In this document: positions 20,325 through 28,128 of the stretch, in pieces
Numbering within the stretch: the first letter of the stretch is position 1
How the letters are laid out: the number at the start of each line of letters is the position of its first letter
Source: Anaeromyxobacter diazotrophicus
GTDB taxonomy: Bacteria > Myxococcota > Myxococcia > Myxococcales > Anaeromyxobacteraceae
Reading direction: 5' to 3'
DNA: 64,000 bases
Assembly: GCF_013340205.1 (NCBI RefSeq)
Contig: NZ_BJTG01000001.1
Span: 124,001-188,000 of the forward strand
The notes under the pieces: generated by a model
What the model was told of the DNA's origin: nothing
Database searches by the model: none
What the model saw: only the letters and a program-made list of their open reading frames with translations
Made by a program: the position numbers and the translations under genes

Positions 20325-20711
20325 ATGGAGACCACCCTCGTCAACCCGACCACCCGCAGCGCCCCCGCCGAGCCGGCCACGGGCAGCCCGCTCCACTTCA
20401 CGGCCAAGGCGGTCGAGATGGTGCGGGACGCGATGACGCGCGAGAACCTCACCGGCTACGGCATCCGCATCGGCGTCGTGGGCGGGGGCTGCTCGGGGTT
20501 CCAGTACTCGATGGACTTCGAGAACGCCGAGAAGGACGGCGACGCGGTCTACGAGCAGGACGGGCTCAAGCTCTACGTCGATCCGATGAGCTCGATGTAC
20601 CTGCAGGGGGTCACGGTCGACTACGTGGTCGGCCTCCAGGGCGCGGGGTTCAAGTTCGTGAACCCGAACGCTCGGAACACCTGCGGCTGCGGCCAGAGCT
20701 TTAGTTACTAG
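20325..20711 (+). CDS. erpA: Iron-sulfur cluster insertion protein, IscA/ErpA family (HesB-like)
   Basis: A 128-residue A-type carrier that delivers Fe-S clusters to apoproteins. The three conserved cysteines are present in family context: VGGGCSGFQY near residue 50 and NTCGCGQSF at the C-terminus. The core (FTAKAVEMVRDAM..GIRIGV) is typical. An extra 25-residue N-terminal stretch precedes the domain; an upstream in-frame ATG at 20289 exists, but GGAGAAGGC before METTLVNP supports this start. Whether it is ErpA or IscA is not decidable here. The MBL hydrolase begins 3 bases after the stop. Confidence 0.9.
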   Translation: METTLVNPTTRSAPAEPATGSPLHFTAKAVEMVRDAMTRENLTGYGIRIGVVGGGCSGFQYSMDFENAEKDGDAVYEQDGLKLYVDPMSSMYLQGVTVDYVVGLQGAGFKFVNPNARNTCGCGQSFSY

Positions 20712-20714
20712 CCG

Positions 20715-21380
20715 TTGCTCGTCGTCCGGCACGCCGTCGTCGGCCCGTTCGCCGAGAACACCTACCTCGTCGGCGACAGCGAGACGGGTGAGGCGGCGCT
20801 CGTCGATCCCGGGGGCGAGCTCGATCGGATCCTGCCGCTGCGTGAGCCCGGAGGGCTCCGCGTCGGCAGGATCCTGCTCACCCACGGGCACATCGATCAC
20901 GCCGCGGGCTGCGCCGCCGCCATGAAGCGGCTCGGGGCGCCCTGCCAGATCCACCCGGCCGACGTCCCCTGGCTCGAGGCCTTGCCCCAGCAGGCCGCCA
21001 TGTTCGGGTTCGAGGAGGAGGGGCTCGCCGAGCCTCCCCAGGTCGGCCACCACCACCAGGACGGCGAGCCGTTCGCGCTGGGGCGACAGGCGGGCCGCAT
21101 CCTCCACACCCCCGGCCACTCGGCCGGCTCGTGCTGCCTCTTCTTCGAGGAGGCGCGGGTGCTCTTCGCGGGCGACACCCTGTTCGCCGGCTCGGTGGGC
21201 CGGACCGACCTCCCCGGCGGCGACTTCGAGGCGCTCGAGCGCTCCATCCGCGAGAAGCTCTTCCCGCTCGGCGACGACGTGCGCTTCTACCCCGGGCACG
21301 GGCCCTCGGGCCTGCTCGGCGACGAGCGGCGGGCGAACCCGTTCGTGGGCGAGGCGAGCCGGCGCGGCCGGTTCGTCTGA
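20715..21380 (+). CDS. MBL-fold metallo-hydrolase (glyoxalase II-like)
   Basis: A 221-residue metallo-beta-lactamase-fold hydrolase. The binuclear metal site is complete: THGHIDH near residue 56, TPGHSAGS near 132, AGDTLF near 153 and YPGHGP near 195. The sequence GSVGRTDLPGGDFEALERSI is typical of the YcbL/glyoxalase II-like thioesterases, which are shorter than true hydroxyacylglutathione hydrolases. A likely substrate is a thioester such as S-lactoylglutathione or a related thiol adduct. The start is TTG, only 3 bp after the Fe-S carrier stop, implying translational coupling. Confidence 0.85.
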   Translation: MLVVRHAVVGPFAENTYLVGDSETGEAALVDPGGELDRILPLREPGGLRVGRILLTHGHIDHAAGCAAAMKRLGAPCQIHPADVPWLEALPQQAAMFGFEEEGLAEPPQVGHHHQDGEPFALGRQAGRILHTPGHSAGSCCLFFEEARVLFAGDTLFAGSVGRTDLPGGDFEALERSIREKLFPLGDDVRFYPGHGPSGLLGDERRANPFVGEASRRGRFV

Positions 21381-21395
21381 CGCGGCCGAGCCGGC

Positions 21396-21755
21396 TCAGC
21401 GCGCCAGCGCGGTGACGCAGCGCCCCTGCTGGCAGCGCGCGCCGGCGATGGGCGGGCAGGCGGCGCCCGGCGCGGGGCAGCCGCGCGCCGTCCACCGCGC
21501 CTCGACCGCCTCGAACGGCGCGCGCGCGCTCGAGGCGGCGCGGGCGCGGTCGCACAGGCCGGGGCCCCCCGGCGGCAGCGGGTCGAAGACGCAGTCGGCG
21601 TCCGCGTGGCACGGCGCCTTGGCGGCGTCGTAGGTCGCCACGTAGCGGCGCAGGAGGCCGCCGCACGGATCGCGGAAGGTGCTGAAGAGGAGCAGCGCCC
21701 CCGCCACCCCGGCCAGGGCGGAGGCGACGAGGAGGTAGCGCGCCGCGCGGTGCAT
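21396..21755 (-). CDS. Small membrane-anchored cysteine-rich protein
   Basis: A 119-residue protein of unknown function. It starts MHRAARYLLVASALAGVAGALLLF, one hydrophobic helix that is either a signal anchor or an uncleaved signal. The exported part holds eight cysteines, which could form disulfides (DPCGG, APCHADADCVFD, GLCDRA, GCPAPGAACPP, ARCQQGRCV). The ADADCV and CQQGRCV spacing is reminiscent of short motifs in myxobacterial secreted proteins. It begins 16 bp after the fabI stop on the same strand, so it is probably the last gene of that transcript, although no functional link is evident. Confidence 0.65.
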   Translation of the reverse strand: MHRAARYLLVASALAGVAGALLLFSTFRDPCGGLLRRYVATYDAAKAPCHADADCVFDPLPPGGPGLCDRARAASSARAPFEAVEARWTARGCPAPGAACPPIAGARCQQGRCVTALAR

Positions 21756-21771
21756 GCGGCGCGCACTCTAC

Positions 21772-22542
21772 CTACTGCATGCTGACGCCGGCCATGATGT
21801 TCTGGCCCGCGTCGACGTGGAGCGTCTCGCCGGTCACGTTCTTGGCGAGGTCCGAGCAGAGGTAGACGGCCGCGCCGCCGACGTCCTCGTGGTCGATGTT
21901 GCGGCGGAGCGGCGTCTTCTCGGCGTTCTCGCCCAGCATGGCGCGCATGCCCTTGATCCCGGCGGCGGCGAGCGTCTTGAGCGGCCCGGCGCTGATGGCG
22001 TTCACCCGGATGCCGTCCTGCCCGAGGTCCTGCGCCAGGTAGCGCACGCTGCACTCGAGCGCGGCCTTGGCGACGCCCATCACGTTGTAGTTCGTGACCA
22101 CCTTCTCGGCGGCGAAGTAGCTGATGGTGATGATGCTCGCGCCCGGCTTCATGAGCGGCTTGTAGGCGCGGGAGAGCGCCACCAGGGAGTAGGCCGACAC
22201 CTCGAGGGCGGTCCGCCAGGCGTCGCGGGTGGTGACGTCGGTGAAGCGGCCCCCCAGCGCCTCGCGCGGCGCGTAGGCGATCGAGTGCACCAGCACGTCG
22301 ATGCGGTCCCAGACGCGCGCGATCTCCTCGGCGCTGCGGGCGATCTGCTCGTCGCTCTGCACGTCGCAGTCGAGGATGGCCTTCGCCATCGGCTGCACGA
22401 GCGGGATGACCCGCTTGCCCATCGCCTCGCCCGGGTAGGTGAAGGCGAGCTCCGCGCCCTGGCGCTGGAACGCCTGCGCGATGGCCCACGCGATGCTCCG
22501 GTCGTTCGCGACGCCGGTGATGAGCGCGCGCTTGCCCGCCAT
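21772..22542 (-). CDS. fabI: Enoyl-[acyl-carrier-protein] reductase (NADH) FabI
   Basis: Catalyses the last reduction in each cycle of fatty-acid elongation and is the target of triclosan in other bacteria. The 256-residue protein has the FabI-type nucleotide motif LITGVANDRSIAWAIAQAF, the VHSIAYAP block, and the catalytic pair Tyr-x6-Lys in NYNVMGVAKAALE. The C-terminus GETLHVDAGQNIMAG is standard. The open frame continues upstream to an ATG at 22605, but MAGKRALITG with GAGGG ahead is the conventional start. It diverges from mobA across 164 bp. Confidence 0.96.
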   Translation of the reverse strand: MAGKRALITGVANDRSIAWAIAQAFQRQGAELAFTYPGEAMGKRVIPLVQPMAKAILDCDVQSDEQIARSAEEIARVWDRIDVLVHSIAYAPREALGGRFTDVTTRDAWRTALEVSAYSLVALSRAYKPLMKPGASIITISYFAAEKVVTNYNVMGVAKAALECSVRYLAQDLGQDGIRVNAISAGPLKTLAAAGIKGMRAMLGENAEKTPLRRNIDHEDVGGAAVYLCSDLAKNVTGETLHVDAGQNIMAGVSMQ

Positions 22543-22706
22543 GAGCGTGCCCTCGGCGGCTGCGCCATGCTCCTGCGTGGTCCTCGTGGTGTCGTCGCCA
22601 GGCATCCTGCTCGCGCTCCTTCCCGTCGTTGGGGGCGCCCTACATATCGCAATCGAGGGCGAGCCTCCAGGCGTTCCGCCGCTCCGTCCGGCGTAGACTG
22701 TGCCGC

Positions 22707-23324
22707 ATGGCGCCAAAGCCTCACCGCCCTCGACTGCCCGACTGCACCGGCGCGCTCGTGGCCGGCGGCCAGGGCAGCCGCCTCGGCGGCGCCGCGAAGG
22801 GCCTCCTCCGGCTCGGCGGCGAGCCGCTCGTCGCCCGCGCGCTGCGCGTCTTCGACGGCCTCTTCGCGGAGTCCGTGCTGGTCGCGAACGACGCCGCGCC
22901 CTATGCCGCGCTCCCGGTGCGGGCCACGCCCGACCTGCTCCCAGGCCGCGGCGCGCCCGGCGGCCTGCACGCGGCGCTCTCCGCCGCGCGCACGCGCTGG
23001 GTGTTCACGGCGGCCTGCGACATGCCCTTCCTCGACGCGGCGCAGATCGCCTGGCTCGCCGCGCGGCGCGAGGGCGCGCCGGCGGTGGCGGTCGTGTGGC
23101 GCGGACGGCTGCAGCCGCTCCACGCCTTCTGGTCCACCGCCTGCCTGCCGGAGATCGACCGGCTCCTCCGTCAGGGCCAGCCCTCGATGTGGCAGCTCGC
23201 CACCGCGGTCGGCGCCCGGCTCGTGCCGGAGGAGTCCTGGCGCGAGGTCGATCCGGAGGGGCGCGCCTTCGAGAACGTGAACACGCCGGAGGACGCGGCG
23301 CGGCTCGGGCTCGAGGTGCCGTAG
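22707..23324 (+). CDS. mobA: Molybdenum cofactor guanylyltransferase MobA
   Basis: Transfers GMP from GTP to molybdopterin, giving the guanine dinucleotide cofactor needed by DMSO-reductase-family enzymes. The 205-residue protein has the nucleotidyltransferase loop GALVAGGQGSRLGGAAKGLL with its GG(x)RxGG..K pattern, the DLLPGRGAPGGLHAAL block, and the metal-binding Asp in TAACDMPFLDA. The usual end motif FENVNTPEDAARL (NINTPEDL) is present. A TAGACT -10-like hexamer ends 8 bases before the ATG. No other Moco gene is in the window. Confidence 0.92.
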   Translation: MAPKPHRPRLPDCTGALVAGGQGSRLGGAAKGLLRLGGEPLVARALRVFDGLFAESVLVANDAAPYAALPVRATPDLLPGRGAPGGLHAALSAARTRWVFTAACDMPFLDAAQIAWLAARREGAPAVAVVWRGRLQPLHAFWSTACLPEIDRLLRQGQPSMWQLATAVGARLVPEESWREVDPEGRAFENVNTPEDAARLGLEVP

Positions 23325-23397
23325 CCCGCGTGCGCGTCCTCCCCACCTCCTCCCCGGAGGTAGGCCCGGCCGAAGCCCAACCCCCAGGTCCCCCGAG

Positions 23398-23414
23398 CCT
23401 CCGCAAAGCGGAGG
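23398..23414 (+). terminator. Hairpin after mobA
   Basis: CCTCCGC-AAA-GCGGAGG is a perfect 7-bp stem with an AAA loop, 73 bp past the mobA stop. There is no T-run, so it may be rho-assisted or merely a structured leader. Confidence 0.35.
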
Positions 23415-23526
23415 TATGGCGCGGGATTGCGCACCGCGTTCGGGGCAGACCCATGTGGGCCATTGCAGACAAGCGATACCGGATCGTGGCCGGACCGTGG
23501 GTGTGTGGAAGCCGATTTCCCACGGG

Positions 23527-23556
23527 TTATCCACCTTTCCCACCGACCTATTCACA
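23527..23556 (+). promoter_or_regulatory. Pair of DnaA-box-like 9-mers
   Basis: TTATCCACC (23527-23535) and CTATTCACA (23548-23556) each differ by one base from the DnaA consensus TTATNCACA. They have the same orientation and start 21 bp apart, two helical turns, in an otherwise GC-rich region. Confidence 0.4.
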
Positions 23557-23686
23557 TCGCGTGCGACGCCGAGGTGACGGGAGCGTGTCACCTTGGGTGC
23601 AAGCCCCGCGGGAGGAGCGACCGCCTCGCGAGCGCGCGGGCAGGCGGGCGAGCGGCCGCCCGCGGTCTTGCTTCGAAGGCCGGTTG

Positions 23687-24859
23687 GTGGTCGGCTCGAC
23701 GCCCGTGCGCCTCCTCCTCCCGCTCCTCGCCGCCCTGGTGGCCGTCGCGCCGGCCGCGCCCGCCGCGGCCGAGCTTCCGCCCGCCGCCGCGGGCGCGTCC
23801 TTCGGCGCCGCGCCGCTCGGGCTCGGCACGCCCGGCCCGTTCCGGCAGCTCTTCCTCGACCCGCCGCTCTCGGACGCGCGCGCGGTGGGCACGCCGTCGC
23901 TCTCGGCGCGGCTCGAGAGCGCCAACAGCTGGTCCGTCCCGGCGCTCTTCGGCCGCGGCGGGCGGGTGGTGGCGGTGCAGAACGACGTCGAGGCGGACGC
24001 CCTCGTCCTCTCGGTCCGGCTGCCCTGGACCCTCCTCGCGCCGGGCGGCTTCCGGGAGCGGCTCACCACCACCCTCGGCTGGCGCGCCACCGCGTTCTGG
24101 GGCGGCTTCGAGGACGGGGGCATCGAGGCGTGGCACGGCCTCGTCGGTGCCTACAACTTCCAGCGCCAGCTCTACCCGCGCGACCACATCCACCTGCGCC
24201 TCCTGGAGCCGGGGGGGCCGCGCGCGCTCGACCTGGAGTCCGGGCGGTTCTCGGCCGGCGACCTCGTGCTCGCGACGCAGGCGCTGCTCGCCTCCGGCGG
24301 CCGGGCCGAGGCGCGCGGCTCTCCGCCCGAGGCGCCGGCCTGGGGGATCTCGGCCCGCCTCGACCTGAAGCTCCCCACCGGCTCGCTGGCGCAGGCGGGC
24401 GGGTCGGGCGGCTTCGACGCGGGCGTGGCGCTGCTCGGGTCGTTCGAGCTCACCCGCTGGGCGGTGCTGCACGGGATGCTCTTCGGCACCGCGACCTCGG
24501 CGCTCGCCTCGTCGGTGGCGCTGCAGCCCCGCACCTTCCACGCCGGCGTCGACCTCTCGCTCGCGGTGCTGCTCGGGCCGGTGACCCTGCTGGCCGAGGA
24601 CCGCTACCTCTCGGCGCTCATGGAGGGCGGCTGGACCTCGCTCGACGGCGGGAGCGACGACGCCTACATCTCGTCGGCCTACGCGGCGCTCTTCCGGCCG
24701 CACAACCAGGTCTCCTTCGGCCTGCGCTGGCGGGAGCTCACCCTCTCCTTCTCCGAGGACTTCACCCCCGGCTCGAACCCGCGCGGCGCCCGCTCCTGGT
24801 TTTACAACGAGAACGCGCCCGACACGGTGCTCGCGCTCACCTTCACGCTGCCGCTCTGA
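23687..24859 (+). CDS. Outer membrane protein, DUF3187-like
   Basis: A roughly 390-residue exported protein. The N-terminus (VRLLLPLLAALVAVAPAAPAAAE) is a signal peptide with an AAA-E cleavage site. The rest alternates polar and hydrophobic residues with many Trp/Tyr/Phe, as in a beta-barrel, and ends in alternating LALTFTLPL, a plausible outer-membrane C-terminus. Blocks such as SARLESANSWS, HGLVGAYNFQR and WGISARLDLKLPTGS recall DUF3187 proteins. The start is uncertain: GTG at 23687 (used) or GTG at 23705, which gives the tidiest signal peptide. Function unknown. Confidence 0.65.
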   Translation: MVGSTPVRLLLPLLAALVAVAPAAPAAAELPPAAAGASFGAAPLGLGTPGPFRQLFLDPPLSDARAVGTPSLSARLESANSWSVPALFGRGGRVVAVQNDVEADALVLSVRLPWTLLAPGGFRERLTTTLGWRATAFWGGFEDGGIEAWHGLVGAYNFQRQLYPRDHIHLRLLEPGGPRALDLESGRFSAGDLVLATQALLASGGRAEARGSPPEAPAWGISARLDLKLPTGSLAQAGGSGGFDAGVALLGSFELTRWAVLHGMLFGTATSALASSVALQPRTFHAGVDLSLAVLLGPVTLLAEDRYLSALMEGGWTSLDGGSDDAYISSAYAALFRPHNQVSFGLRWRELTLSFSEDFTPGSNPRGARSWFYNENAPDTVLALTFTLPL

Positions 24860-24946
24860 CCGCGCCGCCCGCGCGGCCCCTCGCGCTGACCCCTCCCCGG
24901 CCGTGCCGCCGGCAGGGCCGGTGCGTACGATCCCTCGGGGGGAGCC

Positions 24947-25441
24947 ATGACCCAGGCGAGGTGGTGGACGGCGCTCATCGTGGCGGGTTGGGCCGCCGCG
25001 GCGAGCGGGGAGGCGCGCGGCGCAGGCGCCGGGTGGACGGGCGGGCAGCCGCCCGCGACGAAGAGCGCGGGCCCGGAGGCCGAGCGGGCCGCCTCGGCCC
25101 AGCAGCAGCCGCCCCGGTTCGAGCGCGGGCTCGGCATGCTGGGCGCGGCCGGCGCCGCCCCCGACCGCCGGGGCGAGCTGCGCCTGGGCGGGTTCGGCCG
25201 CCTCCGGGCACCCTCCGCGGCGGCCTCCTACGGCGAGGCGGCTTCGGCGGGCGGCGGGGCGTCGTACCAGGCGTGGAAGTCCGGCGACCAGGTCCGCAGC
25301 ACGAGCGCGGCGGACGTGCGCTCGGCGCGGGTGCAGCAGGCGCCGGAACTGGAGTGGGCGGGCGGGCAAGCCGGCGCCAGCCGGGCGAACCTCCCGTACG
25401 GACTGAAGGTGCAGCAGGAGCAGGGGAGGCCCAGGCCATGA
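24947..25441 (+). CDS. Secreted low-complexity protein, unknown function
   Basis: A 164-residue protein starting MTQARWWTALIVAGWAAAASGEARG, a signal peptide. The mature part is rich in Gly, Ala, Gln and Arg, without domains I recognise, and likely disordered. GGGGGGAG lies 4 bases before the ATG, so it is probably translated. Its stop overlaps the start of the next secreted protein by ATGA, so the two form a pair made together. Confidence 0.55.
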   Translation: MTQARWWTALIVAGWAAAASGEARGAGAGWTGGQPPATKSAGPEAERAASAQQQPPRFERGLGMLGAAGAAPDRRGELRLGGFGRLRAPSAAASYGEAASAGGGASYQAWKSGDQVRSTSAADVRSARVQQAPELEWAGGQAGASRANLPYGLKVQQEQGRPRP

Positions 25442-25923
25442 GGCGTCGGGCGATCGGAGTGGGCTTGGCGGCTGCGGGCCTGGCGGCGGCCGCCCCCGCC
25501 TGGGCGCAGACGGCGGGGCAGTCCGGGCAGCCGATGGGCAGCGTGACGACCCCAGGCGCGGGGCCCGCCACGAGCGGCGCCGGAGCGACCGCCGCGCCCG
25601 GGACGGCCGCCGGCGGCGTGGGCACCGGCACCGGCACGAGCACCAGCCCCGGCGCGACCGGCACCGGGACGGCCGCGGGCGTCGGGACCCTCGACGGGGG
25701 CGCCGGCTCGTACGGAGGGATGAACACGATCGGCGGGACGCCGGGCACGACCTCCACCGGCACCGCCGGGGCGCCGGGGAGCAGCGGCGTCGGCGCCGGG
25801 GGCACCGGCGGCGTGGGCGTCGGCGGCGCGAGCGGTGTCGGCGCGCCCGGCGGGATCGCCCCGACGCCCGCCACCCCGCCCGCGCCGGCCACCCCGCCCC
25901 AGGCGCCGGGCGCGAGTCCGTAG
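25438..25923 (+). CDS. Secreted Gly/Thr/Ala-rich protein, unknown function
   Basis: A 161-residue protein with a clear signal peptide (MRRRAIGVGLAAAGLAAAAPAWAQ, AWA-Q cleavage). The mature part consists almost entirely of Gly, Thr, Ala, Ser, Pro and Val in irregular GTGTGTST and GVGAGGTGGVG repeats. It contains no Cys, no charged clusters and no catalytic motif, so it could be a flexible surface or matrix protein. Its ATG overlaps the previous stop. It converges with mrpD, with 5 bp between the two stop codons. Confidence 0.55.
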   Translation: MRRRAIGVGLAAAGLAAAAPAWAQTAGQSGQPMGSVTTPGAGPATSGAGATAAPGTAAGGVGTGTGTSTSPGATGTGTAAGVGTLDGGAGSYGGMNTIGGTPGTTSTGTAGAPGSSGVGAGGTGGVGVGGASGVGAPGGIAPTPATPPAPATPPQAPGASP

Positions 25924-25928
25924 GTCGC

Positions 25929-27746
25929 TTACCCGAGCGCGAGCGCCGCCGCGGAGATCGCGGCGGCGCCCAGCGCGAGCCAGGCGACCGACTCGCCGAT
26001 GCGCCCGCCGTGCAGCTGCCGCAGCGCCCGGATCGCCGGCCCCCAGGCGGCGGCGACGGCGGCGCGCAGCCGCTCCGGCAGCCGCCGTCGCAGGAGCACG
26101 GCCAGCGCCAGCGCCAGCGCGCCCGCCGCGAACGCTCCGCCTCGCGCGGCGGCCGGCCCGAGCGGCGCCTCCAGGGTGCGGGACACCGGGGGGAGCGGGG
26201 TGCCCTGCAGCACGCGCGCGGCGTAGCCGGGGCCGTCGGCGAAGCGCGCCCCGGCCGCGCGCGCCCCCTCGCCCAGTCCGGGCCACAGCCCGGCGGCGAG
26301 CCCGAAGCCGAGGAGGAGGAGCGCCGGCAAGGACATGGTGAGCGGGATCCGCTCGCGGGAGGGGCGCGTCTCCGGCGCCTCCGACGTCTCCCCGCCGGTC
26401 TCGGGCGCGTCGGGCTCGCGCGGCCCCAGCCCGGCGAAGATGCGGAGCGCCGCGCGCAGCACGGCCGCCCCGGTCACCGCCGCGGCCAGCGTGAAGAGCC
26501 AAGCCAGCGCCTGGTGGCCGGAGGCGCGCAGCGCCTCGTCGAGCAGCGCGTCCCCGCGGAAGAGCGCGAAGGGCGGCGCGCCGGCGAGCGCCAGCCCGCC
26601 GGCGCCGAGCACCACCGCCGGGACGGCGAGGCGCCGCCCGCGCCCGCGCAGCGCCACCTCGTCCACCGAGCGCAGCCGGTGCAGCACCATCCCGGCGCCG
26701 AGGAAGAGGGCGCCCTTCACGAGCCCGTGGCCGAGCGCATACACCGCCGCCGCGGCGTAGCCGCCCGGGGTGGCGAGCGAGAGCGCGGCGAGGAGCAGGC
26801 CGCCGTGGGAGACGGTCGAGAAGGCGAGGAGGCGTTTCAGGTGCCGCTGCGCGAAGGCGAGCGCCGCGCCCACCCAGGCCGTGAGGAGCCCGAGCCCGAG
26901 CAGCGCCGCCCCCAGGGCGTGGCCGCCCGGCGGCAGGAGGCCGTGGAAGGCGGTCGCGGCGAGCCGCATGACGGCGTAGAGGCCCGCCTCCACCATGACC
27001 CCGGAGAAGAGGACGCAGGCCGGGGTGGGCGCCACGGCGTGCGCGTCGGCCAGCCAGAAGTGGAACGGGACGGCGGCCCCCTTCACCAGGAACCCGGTGG
27101 CGAGCAGGGCGAAGGCGAGCAGCGTCACCGGCCGGGGCGCCCCCGGGACCGCGACCGTGAGCTGCGCCAGCGAGAGCGCGCCGGTGGCGCCGTAGAGGAG
27201 GGAGAGCCCGAAGAGCACCAGCGTGGCCCCGAGCGTGTTCACCACCGCGAAGTGGAGCGCCCCCTGCACCACCGCCGGCTCCTCCGTCTTGTAGCCGGCG
27301 AGCGCGTAGGCGGAGACGCTCATGAGCTCGAAGAACACGAACAGGTTGAAGAGGTCGCCCGTGAGGCCGAAGCCGGTGAGCGCCGCGACGAAGACGAGCA
27401 GGAGGACGTGGAAGTGCCCCTCGGCCGAGTCGAAGTAGCGGAAGGAGAAGACGAGCGCGGCCGCCCCGAGGCCGCAGGAGAGCGCCGCGAGCCCCCCGCC
27501 GACCGGGTCCACCGCCAGGGCCACCCCCACCGCGATCCCGCCCCGCGGCCTCCAGCCGCCCAGCCACGAGACGACCAGGTCCTCCCGGCCGCGCCAGGCG
27601 CACGCGGCCGCGAGCGCGCCCGCCGCGAGGAGCGCCAGGAGCGCGACGGCGTCGCGGGCCCAGCGCGGCAGGTGGCGGCCGACGGCGGCGAGGAGCGCCG
27701 CCGCGAGCACCGGGAGGACCACCGCCAGCGGCGCCAGCCGCTCCAT
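25929..27746 (-). CDS. mnhD: Na+/H+ antiporter subunit D (MrpD/MbhH-like)
   Basis: A 605-residue multi-pass membrane protein of the NuoL/M/N proton-channel family. Conserved elements include ALAVDPVGG, LFNLFVFFELMSVSAYALAGYK with the key Glu, the proton-path Lys in TGFLVKGAAVPFHFWLADAHAVAPT, and the HGLVKGALFLGAG block. It has about 14 hydrophobic helices plus a C-terminal extension after residue 500. It is the only NuoL/M/N-type subunit in this operon, so it should carry the proton translocation. It is the last gene, 7 bp after mnhC. Confidence 0.93.
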   Translation of the reverse strand: MERLAPLAVVLPVLAAALLAAVGRHLPRWARDAVALLALLAAGALAAACAWRGREDLVVSWLGGWRPRGGIAVGVALAVDPVGGGLAALSCGLGAAALVFSFRYFDSAEGHFHVLLLVFVAALTGFGLTGDLFNLFVFFELMSVSAYALAGYKTEEPAVVQGALHFAVVNTLGATLVLFGLSLLYGATGALSLAQLTVAVPGAPRPVTLLAFALLATGFLVKGAAVPFHFWLADAHAVAPTPACVLFSGVMVEAGLYAVMRLAATAFHGLLPPGGHALGAALLGLGLLTAWVGAALAFAQRHLKRLLAFSTVSHGGLLLAALSLATPGGYAAAAVYALGHGLVKGALFLGAGMVLHRLRSVDEVALRGRGRRLAVPAVVLGAGGLALAGAPPFALFRGDALLDEALRASGHQALAWLFTLAAAVTGAAVLRAALRIFAGLGPREPDAPETGGETSEAPETRPSRERIPLTMSLPALLLLGFGLAAGLWPGLGEGARAAGARFADGPGYAARVLQGTPLPPVSRTLEAPLGPAAARGGAFAAGALALALAVLLRRRLPERLRAAVAAAWGPAIRALRQLHGGRIGESVAWLALGAAAISAAALALG

Positions 27747-27753
27747 GGCGCGG

Positions 27754-28128
27754 CTAGCCCCTGAGCCGCGTCAGGCGGTCGGGGTGGAGCGAGTGCGCGG
27801 CGGCGTGCGCCTTCACCACCAGCGCGAGCAGGAGCGCCGTCACCGTCGCCCCTACCACCACGTCGGTCAGCATGAGCGCCTGCACGATGGGGTCCACCAG
27901 CGGCGCGCCGGGCGGGGGGTAGCCGTCGGACGGCAGCGTGAGCGGCGCCGCCCCGCCGCGCCGCCAGCCCACGCCGAGGAGCACGAGGTAGGTCGAGCTC
28001 TGCACCACCGAGAGGCACACCACCAGGTGGACCAGGTTCTTGCTGGTCGCGACGCCCCACACGCCGCAGAGCAGGAGCCAGGCGGCGGCGGCCCACGGCA
28101 GCGCTCCGGCGGCGCCCGCGAGCGTCAC
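27754..28128 (-). CDS. mnhC: Na+/H+ antiporter subunit C (MrpC/NuoK-like)
   Basis: A 124-residue protein with three hydrophobic helices, related to NuoK and MbhG. The core WGVATSKNLVHLVVCLSVVQSSTYLVLLGVG and the DPIVQALMLTDVVVGATVTALLLALVV block with its acidic residue are typical of MnhC. The GTG start overlaps the previous stop as GTGA. It would form part of the membrane arm next to subunit D. Confidence 0.9.
   Translation of the reverse strand: MTLAGAAGALPWAAAAWLLLCGVWGVATSKNLVHLVVCLSVVQSSTYLVLLGVGWRRGGAAPLTLPSDGYPPPGAPLVDPIVQALMLTDVVVGATVTALLLALVVKAHAAAHSLHPDRLTRLRG

Larger units (their letters stand above)
23325..23686. other. 362-bp gene-free region upstream of the outer membrane protein
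   Basis: It contains a short hairpin (23398-23414) after mobA, a slightly less GC-rich stretch around 23440-23560, and two DnaA-box-like sites (23527 and 23548). Open frames crossing it have no Shine-Dalgarno sequence and no recognisable motifs. Promoters for the following gene should lie here. Confidence 0.5.

Noticed and set aside
22149-23591. 480-residue minus-strand frame over fabI, mobA and the intergenic region
   Set aside because: It overlaps two certain genes in the wrong frame and has no motifs; its upstream part (VDNPWEIGFHTPTV) is from non-coding DNA.
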